A DNA stretch of 51,118 nucleotides from a virus: the IMG/VR virus record IMGVR_UViG_3300009418_004726, positions 1-51,118 of that record. One strand, written 5' to 3'. The notes beneath the pieces are model-generated. The model saw nothing but the letters and a program-made list of their open reading frames with translations, ran no database searches and was not told the origin of the DNA. Below are positions 15,252 to 25,900 of this stretch, piece after piece (position 1 is the first letter of the stretch; each line of letters begins with the position of its first letter). Position numbers and translations under genes: made by a program.

Positions 15252-15636
15252 ATATTTACTAACAATATCTGCAGTGTTTAACTGTATATTAATAATTTCA
15301 TTGACAGGCATTATACCTTTTTTGCTATTTCTCTCGGTATGCTTAAGCGTCATGTTGTTATGGTATATTAAGACATTATTAAATAGAATCAATGATATCA
15401 ATAGTGAAATAGAGGATATGTTTAATATGTTTAATGATTTTACAACACACGTGGAAAGCATTTATCAGTTAGAAATGTTTTATGGTGATAGCACTATAGA
15501 ATCTATGATTAAACATTCTAGGGAAGTTTTGGATGAATTAAACATCTATAGACAAAAATTCTTTTTGGATAGTGAGATAGTCGACGTCGTAGAAAAGGAA
15601 GAAAACATTGAACCAGAAGAGGAAGAAGGGCACTAG
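15244..15636 (+). CDS. Small membrane protein with cytoplasmic coil and acidic tail
   Basis: This 130-aa protein begins with two adjacent hydrophobic segments (about residues 4-21 and 24-42), predicted to cross the membrane as a hairpin. An amphipathic helix follows (LLNRINDINSEIEDMFNMF), then a distinctive YQLEMFYGDSTIESMIKHS block. The C-terminus is very acidic (EEENIEPEEEEGH). There is no signal peptidase site. The ATG overlaps the zinc-ribbon stop by eight bases and the ribosome site is weak, suggesting coupled translation. The sigma factor gene starts within its last 29 bases. Function is unknown. Confidence 0.6.
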   Translation: MIKYLLTISAVFNCILIISLTGIIPFLLFLSVCLSVMLLWYIKTLLNRINDINSEIEDMFNMFNDFTTHVESIYQLEMFYGDSTIESMIKHSREVLDELNIYRQKFFLDSEIVDVVEKEENIEPEEEEGH

Positions 15637-16294
15637 ATATTTTACTCAAGAACATGAAGATGCAATAGTTAATTACGCCCTAACTGACAGTTTAAAAATA
15701 AGAACAGAATTATATAGTAAATTTATTGGACCAGTGTTTGATCAAATGGTTGATAAAATTGTTTACACATATAAATTTACAAATTTACCCAATATTGAAT
15801 CTCTTAAAGATGAATGTAAAGTTTGGTTAACAACCATTTTAGATAAGTTTGAGCCAGCAAAGGGTTCAAAAGCTTTTTCTTATTTTAGTGTTATAACTAA
15901 AAATTGGTTTATTCATAAAGTTAAAAAGAATACTAAGATGCTTCAAAGAGAGATTCAATATGATACTCTTCCGCTCGACGTCGAAAGAAAATATATGGTT
16001 ACATATAATCCATATGAGAAAGACCGCGAAAAATTTGAATTTTGGTTTCTTCTTAATGAAGAAATTGATAAATGGGATAACATCAAATTAAAAGAAAAAG
16101 AACAAAAAGTATTAAATGCAATAAAGATATTGATGGAAAGCGTCGATCAAATTGAAATTTTTAACAAAAAAGCTATTTATCTATACATGAGAGAAATTAC
16201 TGGCCTTAACACAAAACAGATCGTAAATAATCTAAACAAAATTAGGTCTAAGTATAAACAATTCAAGAAAGACTGGGAAAATGGGAAAATCTAA
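15608..16294 (+). CDS. gp55: T4 gp55-like late RNA polymerase sigma factor
   Basis: This 228-aa protein starts at TTG 15608, with AAGGAAG about eight bases upstream inside the previous gene. The next in-frame ATG would remove 46 conserved-looking residues. Residues 82-107 (EPAKGSKAFSYFSVITKNWF onward) match the sigma region 2 core of T4 gp55-like late factors. Residues 194-213 (MREITGLNTKQIVNNLNKIR) look like a helix-turn-helix in the place of region 4. T4 gp55 is 185 aa and ends in a sliding-clamp-binding LDFLYE; here the end is KKDWENGKI with no such motif. It should direct host polymerase to late promoters, consistent with the TATAAATA motifs before structural genes downstream. Confidence 0.8.
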   Translation: MNQKRKKGTRYFTQEHEDAIVNYALTDSLKIRTELYSKFIGPVFDQMVDKIVYTYKFTNLPNIESLKDECKVWLTTILDKFEPAKGSKAFSYFSVITKNWFIHKVKKNTKMLQREIQYDTLPLDVERKYMVTYNPYEKDREKFEFWFLLNEEIDKWDNIKLKEKEQKVLNAIKILMESVDQIEIFNKKAIYLYMREITGLNTKQIVNNLNKIRSKYKQFKKDWENGKI

Positions 16295-16583
16295 AAAAAT
16301 AGATATTAATAATTGCATCGAAGATGCGATAGAGAATATAAATAATGATAGAGCGATTGCTATGACACTCTTAACAGACCTTATGGAATATATAAGAGGG
16401 CAAGAAGAACGCCATCAGACGGTAGGTCACGTTGCTGCAAAATATCTTGAGACTCTTCAAAGATCAAATGAACAATTGGTTAAAATTTCCTCTCTGGTAC
16501 AGAAAAAATCAAACAACAACTTCAAATTAACTGGTGATGATAAAGAAGAAATTTATTCTTTGATCAATGATAAAGAGGAATAA
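16281..16583 (+). CDS. Possible terminase small subunit (gp16-like)
   Basis: This 100-aa helical protein starts at ATG 16281, overlapping the sigma factor by 14 bases. Its core runs from DAIENINNDRAIAMTLL through LMEYIRG to YLETLQRSNEQLVKISSLVQ (about residues 13-72). The pattern is two long helices, the second ending in N-x-L-x-K/L-x2-L-x-KK. This resembles the central oligomerisation hairpin of T4 gp16, which also reads as a helix pair around a His-x6-A segment. It lacks the longer tails of T4 gp16 (164 aa). A generic small helical phage protein is the alternative, and I see no large terminase in this window to support the call. Confidence 0.35.
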   Translation: MGKSKKIDINNCIEDAIENINNDRAIAMTLLTDLMEYIRGQEERHQTVGHVAAKYLETLQRSNEQLVKISSLVQKKSNNNFKLTGDDKEEIYSLINDKEE

Positions 16584-16585
16584 TA

Positions 16586-18856
16586 ATGGCGTCAGAAAGT
16601 GAATTGAGAAAAAAGTTTGCTTCTCTCATAAGAAATGAGGGCGCTAATGTCCATTCGAGTGACCAAAATCCTAACCCGCCGGCTGATTATGGCCAAGCTA
16701 GTGATCTTTTCAAACGAGCCGCAGCGTTGGAATACGCTGCGCTGCAACCAAAACATCTTGCCAAAGGTAAGAAAGAATACGATGCAATTGTAGCAAAAGT
16801 TGTTACTAATAAATCAGTTACAGATGATAATTATGTACCCGGCACAAATAACGCTTTTAAAGGTAGAGAGCAAGATTCCTTTAATATTGGTACAGAAAGC
16901 GCAAATTATCATATTGCAGCATTTGTACCTGATATTCATTCGGCACTTTATGGTTTCACCCTTCCTGGCGCCACAGGGGACTTAGCTGAATTATATGAAA
17001 ACGAAGGCTTGGTGCAATGCATACCAGAAAACGATAAAGTGACAAAAACTTATGGTGTGCCCAATGAAGGAGATGAAATAGTAATTTATTATGACCCAAT
17101 GCAAGAAAATGATCTGGCGCTGTATAGAAGAAAAAAATCAACTGGCGTTGATATCAGGCCGGCCCTGGATCAGTTTAAAGGACAATTTAATGCATTGGCA
17201 ACAAGAAATATGAGCGGAGGTCAATTTTTTAGTCCCCCCATACTTGCAGAAAAATATCATTTTTCTTTAGAACTAGGTAGCGCCACCGACGTGGGTACCT
17301 CAAAATTTATTAAAAAAGCTCCTTCTGAATGGTTAAAAGCATGTGCACAAAATAATAATTGGGGAGCACATTTAGTTGAATCTCCTTATGTGCCTCTTCA
17401 AAAGTCGACTATAGTCGAAGGTGACACGTCAAGAGTAAAACAATTTTTTGAGCCTCGTGTGTTTACTAATACAAAAGCTATTGCAGCGGAGGCTTCGGCC
17501 AATGATAAATTATTTGGGATTGTCTTAAGTGATGGCGCCACGAACCTGAAATCTATGTGGGTTGAATTTGAAAAACAAGCTGGTAGCACACACTATGGAA
17601 TCGATCATTATGGCAAGGTACACGAATTTGTAGATTCTTCAATGGTTGCTTATCATTCTTTTGCAGGTTCTTGCCCAGGTAACAATCTTTTGTCTATCGG
17701 TATTAGTTATTGTCAGTTTGGGTTTGATTTCGAGACAGCTTTCAATGATAATGATATTAACAGTGGCCTCCGGACTAGTTTCAGAAAATTACTACAAGGC
17801 GGTTACTTGCCTATAGGAAACCCGGATTTTATAGGAATACCCAGTAACATTCTTGCTAAATCTTCCGTAGGGTTTGCAAAAGATACTTATATGTTAGCAA
17901 GTAAACTCGGCCTGGAAAATAGTTGGAAACTTGTTTCATGCTTGGCTTCAAAATACGGTATGCCTTTAGACGCTCCGGCAATTGTTAAATATTTAAGAAG
18001 TAATTCAAACAACTCAGAATTCAAAGATCCAAATAAAACACCGTATGTATATGATTTTTTTGATTTATCGAATTCAACAAAAAATAATTTTCTTTGTGGG
18101 TATGATGGACTAATAAAATATCCTGGGATCCGTGCTCGCAACTGGATGACAGCTGGCAGATCAGCTGGTGGTTCCGCTGCTGAATACTATATGTATTGTA
18201 GAATGTCTGGATTAAATTCAGACGAATCTTATTATGCTACTATAGCCTCATTAATTCTACCCGGCGCGACGAAAGGATCAAAATTAGATTCTTCTATTTT
18301 TATTGATTTAGAATCATACGCTAAAACTTTTGGTCTATCTTATTTGACGAAATCTTTTGTTCCGAATCCTTCCCGAGCTAGTTCATTTTTGGTTGAAACT
18401 GGCAAAAAAGTATTTAATATTGTTGACCCATTACGCCGAGATCTCCTTATAAAGGATACGTATTCTTCAACCGACGGTACCACACCAATCACTTTTACTG
18501 GTCTTGCTGGCAAGGAAAAACAAGATGCCCACCAAGAATTCCTGTATGAAAAAGATAATTATTTGGGTATCGAGCCGAGCACAGAACATTGTATGTATAT
18601 TGTAGACGCTGCCCGGAAAAAAGTTTTTAGCGAATATAAATATATTAATAGTAATATTTCTGATTCAAAATACGAAGAATATAATACACCTTTTGGGCAG
18701 ATGCTAACAAGAATAGCTGTTAACATGTTTCATACTTCTGCAAAATATGTAGATTTAGTAACCCCAGTTACTATTATGTGCGCCGGAAAAACCGATTTTG
18801 AAAAAAACTTTTCAGATAAATATAAAATGAACTTTAAAGAGATTATAAATATATAA
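16586..18856 (+). CDS. Virion protein with OB-like and degenerate amidase domains (hub/spike candidate)
   Basis: This 756-aa protein starts two bases after the previous stop. Residues about 142-175 (CIPENDKVTKTYG, then PNEGDEIVIYYDP) have the cadence of a baseplate hub OB-fold. Residues about 312-425 resemble an amidase_2/PGRP fold: HYGIDHYGKVHEFVD, then VAYHSFAG (H357), and NNLLSIGISYC. In active enzymes the first zinc His lies on the strand before this block, but here that strand reads GIVLSDGATN without His, and no clear third ligand is visible. It may be a catalytically dead or diverged wall-binding domain. The position before a spike-like gene fits a tail-tip or cell-puncturing role. Confidence 0.6.
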   Translation: MASESELRKKFASLIRNEGANVHSSDQNPNPPADYGQASDLFKRAAALEYAALQPKHLAKGKKEYDAIVAKVVTNKSVTDDNYVPGTNNAFKGREQDSFNIGTESANYHIAAFVPDIHSALYGFTLPGATGDLAELYENEGLVQCIPENDKVTKTYGVPNEGDEIVIYYDPMQENDLALYRRKKSTGVDIRPALDQFKGQFNALATRNMSGGQFFSPPILAEKYHFSLELGSATDVGTSKFIKKAPSEWLKACAQNNNWGAHLVESPYVPLQKSTIVEGDTSRVKQFFEPRVFTNTKAIAAEASANDKLFGIVLSDGATNLKSMWVEFEKQAGSTHYGIDHYGKVHEFVDSSMVAYHSFAGSCPGNNLLSIGISYCQFGFDFETAFNDNDINSGLRTSFRKLLQGGYLPIGNPDFIGIPSNILAKSSVGFAKDTYMLASKLGLENSWKLVSCLASKYGMPLDAPAIVKYLRSNSNNSEFKDPNKTPYVYDFFDLSNSTKNNFLCGYDGLIKYPGIRARNWMTAGRSAGGSAAEYYMYCRMSGLNSDESYYATIASLILPGATKGSKLDSSIFIDLESYAKTFGLSYLTKSFVPNPSRASSFLVETGKKVFNIVDPLRRDLLIKDTYSSTDGTTPITFTGLAGKEKQDAHQEFLYEKDNYLGIEPSTEHCMYIVDAARKKVFSEYKYINSNISDSKYEEYNTPFGQMLTRIAVNMFHTSAKYVDLVTPVTIMCAGKTDFEKNFSDKYKMNFKEIINI
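18844..18851 (+). promoter_or_regulatory. Candidate T4-type late promoter
   Basis: An exact TATAAATA, the T4 late promoter core recognised by gp55, covers the last codons of the upstream gene. It ends 43 bases before ATG 18894. Initiation about 10 bases downstream would leave a leader of roughly 30 bases in the second-longest intergenic gap. The sequence TATAAT at about 18873-18878 lies in the same gap. The octamer is expected several times by chance in DNA this AT-rich, so position is the main support. Confidence 0.4.
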
Positions 18857-18893
18857 AAAAATAATTATTGTTGTATAATGTAGGTGGAAAAAT

Positions 18894-19931
18894 ATGCCAA
18901 TTGGTCAAAAAAAGAAAGACGTTAATTTTAATTTCTGTCCTGAAGATAAAGAAGTTGTAGAAAAATATTCTACTGAACAGATGGCCAAGTACCGTGGTCT
19001 TGACAACGAACAGTGTTTAGAAGGATTTTGTGACTGGCTGCCGTCCACCAGCGAACGTATCATAAACCATGACAACAATCAGTTTATTGTTTTAGGGAGA
19101 GACCGAACTGGCCCACGGGATACTGGTTATGGAGGTAAAGGGCATACACAAGCTGGCAAAATTGATATTGTTGTAGGCCTCGGAGGTCCATATGCAGAAG
19201 ATTTTCATTGTGACAAGAAAGGAAACCGTCTGGCTTTAGATCCAACTTTACGTGACGAACCAAAACCTATTAAAAAAGAATGGGGCCAATATTATATTGT
19301 CTCTGATGCTGCAAGAATTTATATAAGTCAAAAAACAGATATTGATGAAGCATTTGGATTAAAAAGGGTGTATCTTAAATCCGGCGCGCCAAGTTTGGAC
19401 CCAAGATCTGGTATAGGTATTAAAGCAGACACTATTAGAATCATAGGTAAAGAGGGAGTTAGTATACGAACTTCTCCACTAGGTGTTTATAACTCTATGG
19501 GAGGCAAAATAGAATCAGTAAAAGGTGTTGATTTGGTTGCAGGGGATAAGGTAAAAGATTTAGAACCGATGGTTAAAGGAAACAAATTAATTTTAGCATT
19601 TGAAAATTTAACGGAAAGATTAGACAAACTAAGTGGTGTTGTTGCTAATATAGTTAAAATTCAATTAGACCTTAATGTAACACTTATGTCTCACGTGCAT
19701 AGTATTCCTCTTAGCGCCGAAGCTGCAGCAACGTTAGGTACAGCCGGCGCAAAATTAATTACTTTACCTTCTCGTCCAGTGCTACAAAAGGGGGTTTCGG
19801 CAAGTAAAGATTTAGTTGGCATTACCAGTGATTTATTCAAATGGAAAATCAATATAAACCAATGGTTTGCCAATTATACAACCCAAGGTAAACCAGGTTA
19901 TATCAACAGCGGATTCCACAACCTAAACTAA
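18894..19931 (+). CDS. Beta-rich baseplate/spike-like structural protein
   Basis: This 345-aa protein has GTAGGTGG before ATG 18894. The middle (about residues 135-205) is a run of short strands with alternating hydrophobics and glycines (YYIVSDAARIYISQKT, GIGIKADTIRIIGKEGVSIR). That pattern is typical of triple-stranded beta-helix spikes like T4 gp5 C. The N-terminal part carries several cysteines and histidines (for example FCPEDKE, CLEGFCDW, DFHCDKK) that could bind metal. A helical segment (ENLTERLDKLSGVVANIVKI) and MSHVHSIPLS follow. Its place between the amidase-like protein and the giant fits a central spike or hub component. No enzymatic motif is seen. Confidence 0.55.
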   Translation: MPIGQKKKDVNFNFCPEDKEVVEKYSTEQMAKYRGLDNEQCLEGFCDWLPSTSERIINHDNNQFIVLGRDRTGPRDTGYGGKGHTQAGKIDIVVGLGGPYAEDFHCDKKGNRLALDPTLRDEPKPIKKEWGQYYIVSDAARIYISQKTDIDEAFGLKRVYLKSGAPSLDPRSGIGIKADTIRIIGKEGVSIRTSPLGVYNSMGGKIESVKGVDLVAGDKVKDLEPMVKGNKLILAFENLTERLDKLSGVVANIVKIQLDLNVTLMSHVHSIPLSAEAAATLGTAGAKLITLPSRPVLQKGVSASKDLVGITSDLFKWKININQWFANYTTQGKPGYINSGFHNLN

Positions 19932-19946
19932 TTAAGATTATACAAA

Positions 19947-22900
19947 ATGGTAGAAATTTTAAAAAAACATGAAGTCAGTACGTTATATAAGATAACGGAA
20001 AACACCTTTGATTTAATGAAACAGGACAACAATGTCTGGCCAGGTGTTCCTTTTCATAAATTTCAATGGCCCGGGATGGAAACAGTGCCTGAATATAACC
20101 CATTGTTATTCGGCCTTCTTATCAACTCTTCTGATATGATTCAAGACTTTCTGAGACCAGGAGCTGTTGTAAAATTTGTTTCCAATATTGTTATCATAAA
20201 CACGAATGGCGACAAAGAAGTAAATAATGATTATATTCTTGTAAGATTAATCTACGCCCGGTCAGCAATAGAACATGTAATACCTGAGACTGACGAAGTT
20301 GTCTATCCTTTAATACCCACGCAAATGGCAGGTGAAAACGAAATGGCTTACATTGACGAGTATGTTGGTATCGTTAAAAAGAAATATTTTGAAAATTTCG
20401 TAATGGATCCTTCTCACACGTTTTATGATAAACTTCAAGAAGCACACAAACAAAACAAAGTCAATAAAGAATTAGAAGAGAAGATCCGGGCCAAACCGGT
20501 TTATACATTAAAAAATCTTAAAAAATTTTGGTGGCTTCCGTGGGGAAAAGAATCCAAATACCGGGGCACAGAAACTTTTAATAGAGATAACCTAGTAACA
20601 GCATTTCCCGACCAAGGTATTGTGTGGGATTCCAATATAACGTGGAAAGTTAAGATTATACAATATGCTAGTTACTTCGACAGATCGTCAGTATGTGGTG
20701 AAAACCCAGATAGCAGCTGTCCTTTGGCTCTGGTGGCCAGAATCGATGATAAACACCAACATGGCTCCGCAGCAGACTGGGCGAACGCCGATGACGAGTC
20801 TACATGGTTGCCTCAAAAAGATGTTGATGAAAAAGTAACGCCGAATGCAAGATATGGTTATGTTTTTCGATCATTATTAAAGGCAGCACAAGGCGAAGGA
20901 ACTTACGTTACACCCTCAAATCCACCAACTGCAGATCTTAGCCTCCCATCGCCTGCTAGTACTGGTCAACAGCCTCCAGGAGCCGCGATCGATAAAGCCG
21001 AATCGATTGGAAAAGATGAGAATAAATGTAAATATTATGTGAAAGTTAAGGTAACTTACCAGGGCACTGAAGAACAATTAAAAAATGATAAGCTTCTCGA
21101 TACTGCTTTAAGAATTTATGCTTTTGAAGAGTTGTTACGGAATTATAATAAGATAGCTGTTTATAATCCAGGGGCTTGGGCAACCAAAGACTCTGGCGAC
21201 ACTTCGTACAAACCAGAAGAAAAGAAAATATTGAATGAAGCTTACGTTAGCTGTCAAGTGGAAGAAAAGAAAAAAGTTACTAGCCCAAATGGGAAGGCTA
21301 CAGTTTTGATATCGGTATCTTCTGGTCTCTTTGACAAAATTCCAGATCGCCCTTCATTAACACCATGGGTTTCCCAATCCGCTAGTGATCTTAGATGCCG
21401 TCTTTTTCTTAAAAAGGAAGGTGTTACATTTGAAGAGATTATTACTAGTGAAAAAGATGCTTCTACTTATATTACTACTCGTTTTTCACTAGAAGATGTT
21501 GAACAGATGGCAGAAACTTATGTCAACGTTTTTCATCGGAGATATGTTTCTGAATATATGGAATATATAAATTTAGTAAGTATCGACTTCCAGATGGAAG
21601 CAGATTATTTAATGAAGTTTGTTAATGGGATTAAGAAGTTAGCGAGAGATAATAATTTAGATATAACTAACCGACCCGGCAAAAATTCGATTATTGATGT
21701 AATATTTGATAAAGATTATAGAGTAAAAAATGTTATATATTCTAAGGAGGGTCCCTGGAATGGTGAACTTTATCAATTTAAAATAGGTACTCCTTCTTTT
21801 ATAAGCAGCGCGAATAATAAGTCTACGAATAAGTTAATTTATGATTTGTGTTCTTCTTCTGTTGTTAACGATCCCGCCACTGGCCACGACAACCCAACGG
21901 TAGTACAGAGCCAGGCCGCTTCCAAACCCACCCTCGGTATACTTGGATACTTTCAGGTTCTTCATAAAACATTTTCGGACCCTCCTTCAACCATATTACA
22001 AGCACCTCCCCCCGGTAAAAATTCTTCCCAGCAGCCTCCAATTATATTTAATCTTAATGATTTCTTTAAAACAGTTTATCCGTCACCAAACCCAAGAGTT
22101 GAAATAAAACCAACAATATCTCGGCGTACCTATACCCCACCCGATACAGAAGAAGCAAAATTTCCCACGGGCCCGAAATCACTGGCGCAACGTCAACGCG
22201 AAGACAAATCTATTACTGCAGTGATTAAAAGAGAAGGAAAAAATTTAAAGAAAACAAAAGGCTCAATATTCCCTAAAGAAACCAATAAGTTTGTTGGGGA
22301 TCTCGTTAAATCGAAAAGCGCGTTCAATATGATATTACATTCAGAAACGTTTTTTGGACCTAAAGGGTTATACCAACAGCTTCTGAACAAAACAAATTTG
22401 CATGTCTGGCTTAAAAGTGTTTTTGAATGTGCCGGTTATGATTTGAAAGGTGATGATCTGTTTGAAGTTCTTTGTAATATTGTTTTGAAAAATCTTCCAT
22501 GGGAAAAAATTAAAGATGAAGTTCTGATGAACCTTAATGAAGCCACTGGAGAAGTCACTAACTGGTGCAACAACGCACTAGAAGATATCTACGAGGAAAT
22601 ATCATCTCCGATGGGCGCGCAAGATTTTGATCTGGACAAAGCGATGCAAGGCCTCGGCGATGTTTTAAAATATGCTGACCCCAAATGGTACCCTGGATTT
22701 GATAAAACAACACAATTATATAATTCTTTAAATATGGGGAAAACCCCTGTGGGTTCAGGTGGATCCTCTCCTACATTTGGAGGTAAATCTACAAGTTTAT
22801 CTAAGTGTGCTGACATGGCACCAGAGGAGCCAAAATTTCCTCCTGGAGTCAAGCCAAACCCGAATACACCCGAAATTGAAATACCATATTTAGCTCATGA

Positions 22901-25900
22901 GAGTTTCAAAGCCTCCCATCCGGGTGTCTATTCTTCCGGTACTGCTGTTTACAAATGGAAAATATTCTTGAATTATAAATTCAGCACAGCCGATCCCGCA
23001 GTCCTGGGAGACGCAGCAAAATATGCTTTTACAGAAGATGATTTTAAAAAATTTGGAACAAAATTTGATAAAAAGACGCAGTTAGCCACAGAAAAGTATT
23101 CTTATATTTTCCGCAGCAATTGGGTGCCAACAGACAACGACAAATTGGGTACGAATAACGGTATTGTATCACTTGCAGCTTTTAGGGAAGCTACCTCTTG
23201 GTGGGCGACAGTTTCACAAGAAGAAATACAAAAATATGAGTCTTCAGTTAAACAGAGTTATGTCGACGATTCTGAGCGCTTTGCTGTCGAAAAATTAAAG
23301 AAATTACTTAACGAAATCCCAGCAAAATTCGGCATTGACACGTTATCTTTGTTAATGGCCAACCACAATATTGTAATCAACCAAAACATTACTGCTAAAA
23401 GAATTATTGATGGCTCAAAAGTCATCACCACAATGGTTATGTTAAATGTTATTTCTAAATCTGCTAGTGTCAACACACCCTCTTCTCAAAATACGATACT
23501 TGGTGAACTTTTAATGTCGCCAGAATCACACGATGCTTCACTCAACCAACAGGCTGAAAGTATAGTAGAAAAACTTAAAGAAAATTTACAAGCAGCGTTT
23601 AAGGATCTTGGTATAAGCGATGCGGTAATCGACACAGACAATATCACTGTAACTTATGAATCATCAGACTTTGACAAACTTGTTTCTGGCATAAATCAAG
23701 AGACTGGAGAGACTGTTAAGTACCATTCGTTTTTATCTCAACCTCAAGTTCCTACCGATTTTCAATCATGGAAGAGTAATTTAAATGGTTATATCAATGC
23801 AGGCGCCTTCAGCAAAGAAGGACAAATTAGGTTAGTAACTAACGTAGTTAATAATTTTAATTTAAATTTAGCAACTCTTGTTACAAGCCATTGCAACCCA
23901 GAATTTTTATGTAAGCATTTAGAAAAATATATTTTGGACTTAATGGGCTTCTTCGAAACCGGAGATTTATCAAAATTAGGATTAGGAAAATTATCAGATT
24001 TTTTCAAAAACTTTAGTATTACGGACCTGTTAGGTGATATCGGAAAATTATGGGTCGCCGCCATATTAAAACAAATCGATCAATCTTTGTTAGAAACATT
24101 TAAATGGTTGGCGAGATACATCCAATTAAATTGTGAATTAATGATGTCAGAAGCCGGCCAAGAGGTCCAAGAGGCAATAAATAAACTTGATGATGGTATC
24201 GGAAAAGATTTTGCCAAGTTCGGTACGGGTTTATTCAATTTAAACACAGAGCCAGACCCAGAAGAAGCCAATAACGTAATAGAAATGGTTTTTCCTTACG
24301 TTGCTCCGCCACCAGAAGAAGCAACAATTGATTCTTATAATTTTGAAGGAGTCGATAATTTCAGAATCGAGGAACCAAGATATGATAAAGTTGATGTCAA
24401 CAAAGCACAAATGTTAAAAGAAGCAAGAAAATTTGTTGAATTACTTAGACCACAAGAGAAAGAATCGGTTGAAGCAGCTTTAAAAGAAATACAATCTTTC
24501 CTTTACAAAGTTTTGTTAACGCTTACTTCAAAGAAATTAGTTGCGCTATTTTCCGGCAATGGTTCGTTAGAACAGATGGAAGATCTTTTATTATTAATTG
24601 AAGATAAATATCCTTCATTAAATAAAATTCTTGATTCCCCGATGGCCGTTGGTTCTTTCTTTAATTTCATCGGTGCCACTGTTGATTTAGAATTGTTTAT
24701 TAATACTATGGTGTCAAGAAAAATCATTCAAGATTCGTGTGAATTAAAAGATCTTTCCGATGATATCAAAATACTTTCCTCGAAAGCAATTCTGGCATTG
24801 GAAGAACAAAATAGAATTAGAAATGAATATATTGCTAAAATAGCTGATTTGGCTATTGATAACGGAGCCCTCGGCGGTCCCCCAAAATCAATTGGTATTG
24901 ATTATGATTTAATTGGTTTCCCTGATAATATTCCTTATCTGGATTATACAATGACGACATTAAGAGATGGAATATTAGATTCAGTAGAAATGTCTTATAG
25001 GTCTGATATCAAAAATCTTAGAGCAATATTTTTGGAATTTAAAGTAACTTTAGATGATGGAGACGGGAATGTGTTTAATGGTTTCAGCGAATTAGCTGGA
25101 AGTTTAAACGCGAAAGGCGAAAGCGCTGCAGAAATATATGATTCTTATTTAAATGCACTTTCAGATCATATTGGACCTGGTAACAACGCTGGAGTGAACT
25201 TCGGCAAGGACGGTAAAGAATACACACTTTCCATGAAGATCCCTTCTGAACTTTATCCACAACTCCAAGAGGCGTTAGCTGGAAGTTTAGACGGAGTTCC
25301 AGAAAACGTTTATAAAATAGCTGGCGTTAACGGTCCAAATTCACCAAAAGAACAAAGAGTCGACATTTTTCCATCTTTAGATTACAATGCTGACGAATTC
25401 CAACCTTTGCACGAAACGTTTATAAAGTCTCCAGATGAACTTCAAGGAAATGTACAAAACGCAAATTTCGCTTTTGTAATGGCAATTGATACTGATCACA
25501 ATGAAAAGAGTATAAACTTCATAACACAATGGGAAACAATTAATTACAAAAATTACATTGTGCTAGATCCATTTAAGAATCATGCGACGATGGCCTCGGT
25601 TATTTCAAACGCCGCATCAGGAAAATATACAACCGCAGCTATAAATAATGAACACGTTATGTTTTCTTGGAAATCTGGTTTGTATACATCACCGGCTGAT
25701 ATGTTTAACACAGAAACAACCAAAACATATACATATGGGGATCCTTGTTCAATTGAGGATTTAAATATACCTCATGATATTCTTGAAGAAACTAATTTCA
25801 AGAAGTTGCCTGATGATGCATTCCCGGAAATCAAGGATCCTTTGTTAGGAAACATTGCAGAGAATTTCCCATTGGATGTGGGCGATTTTAATACTAATAA

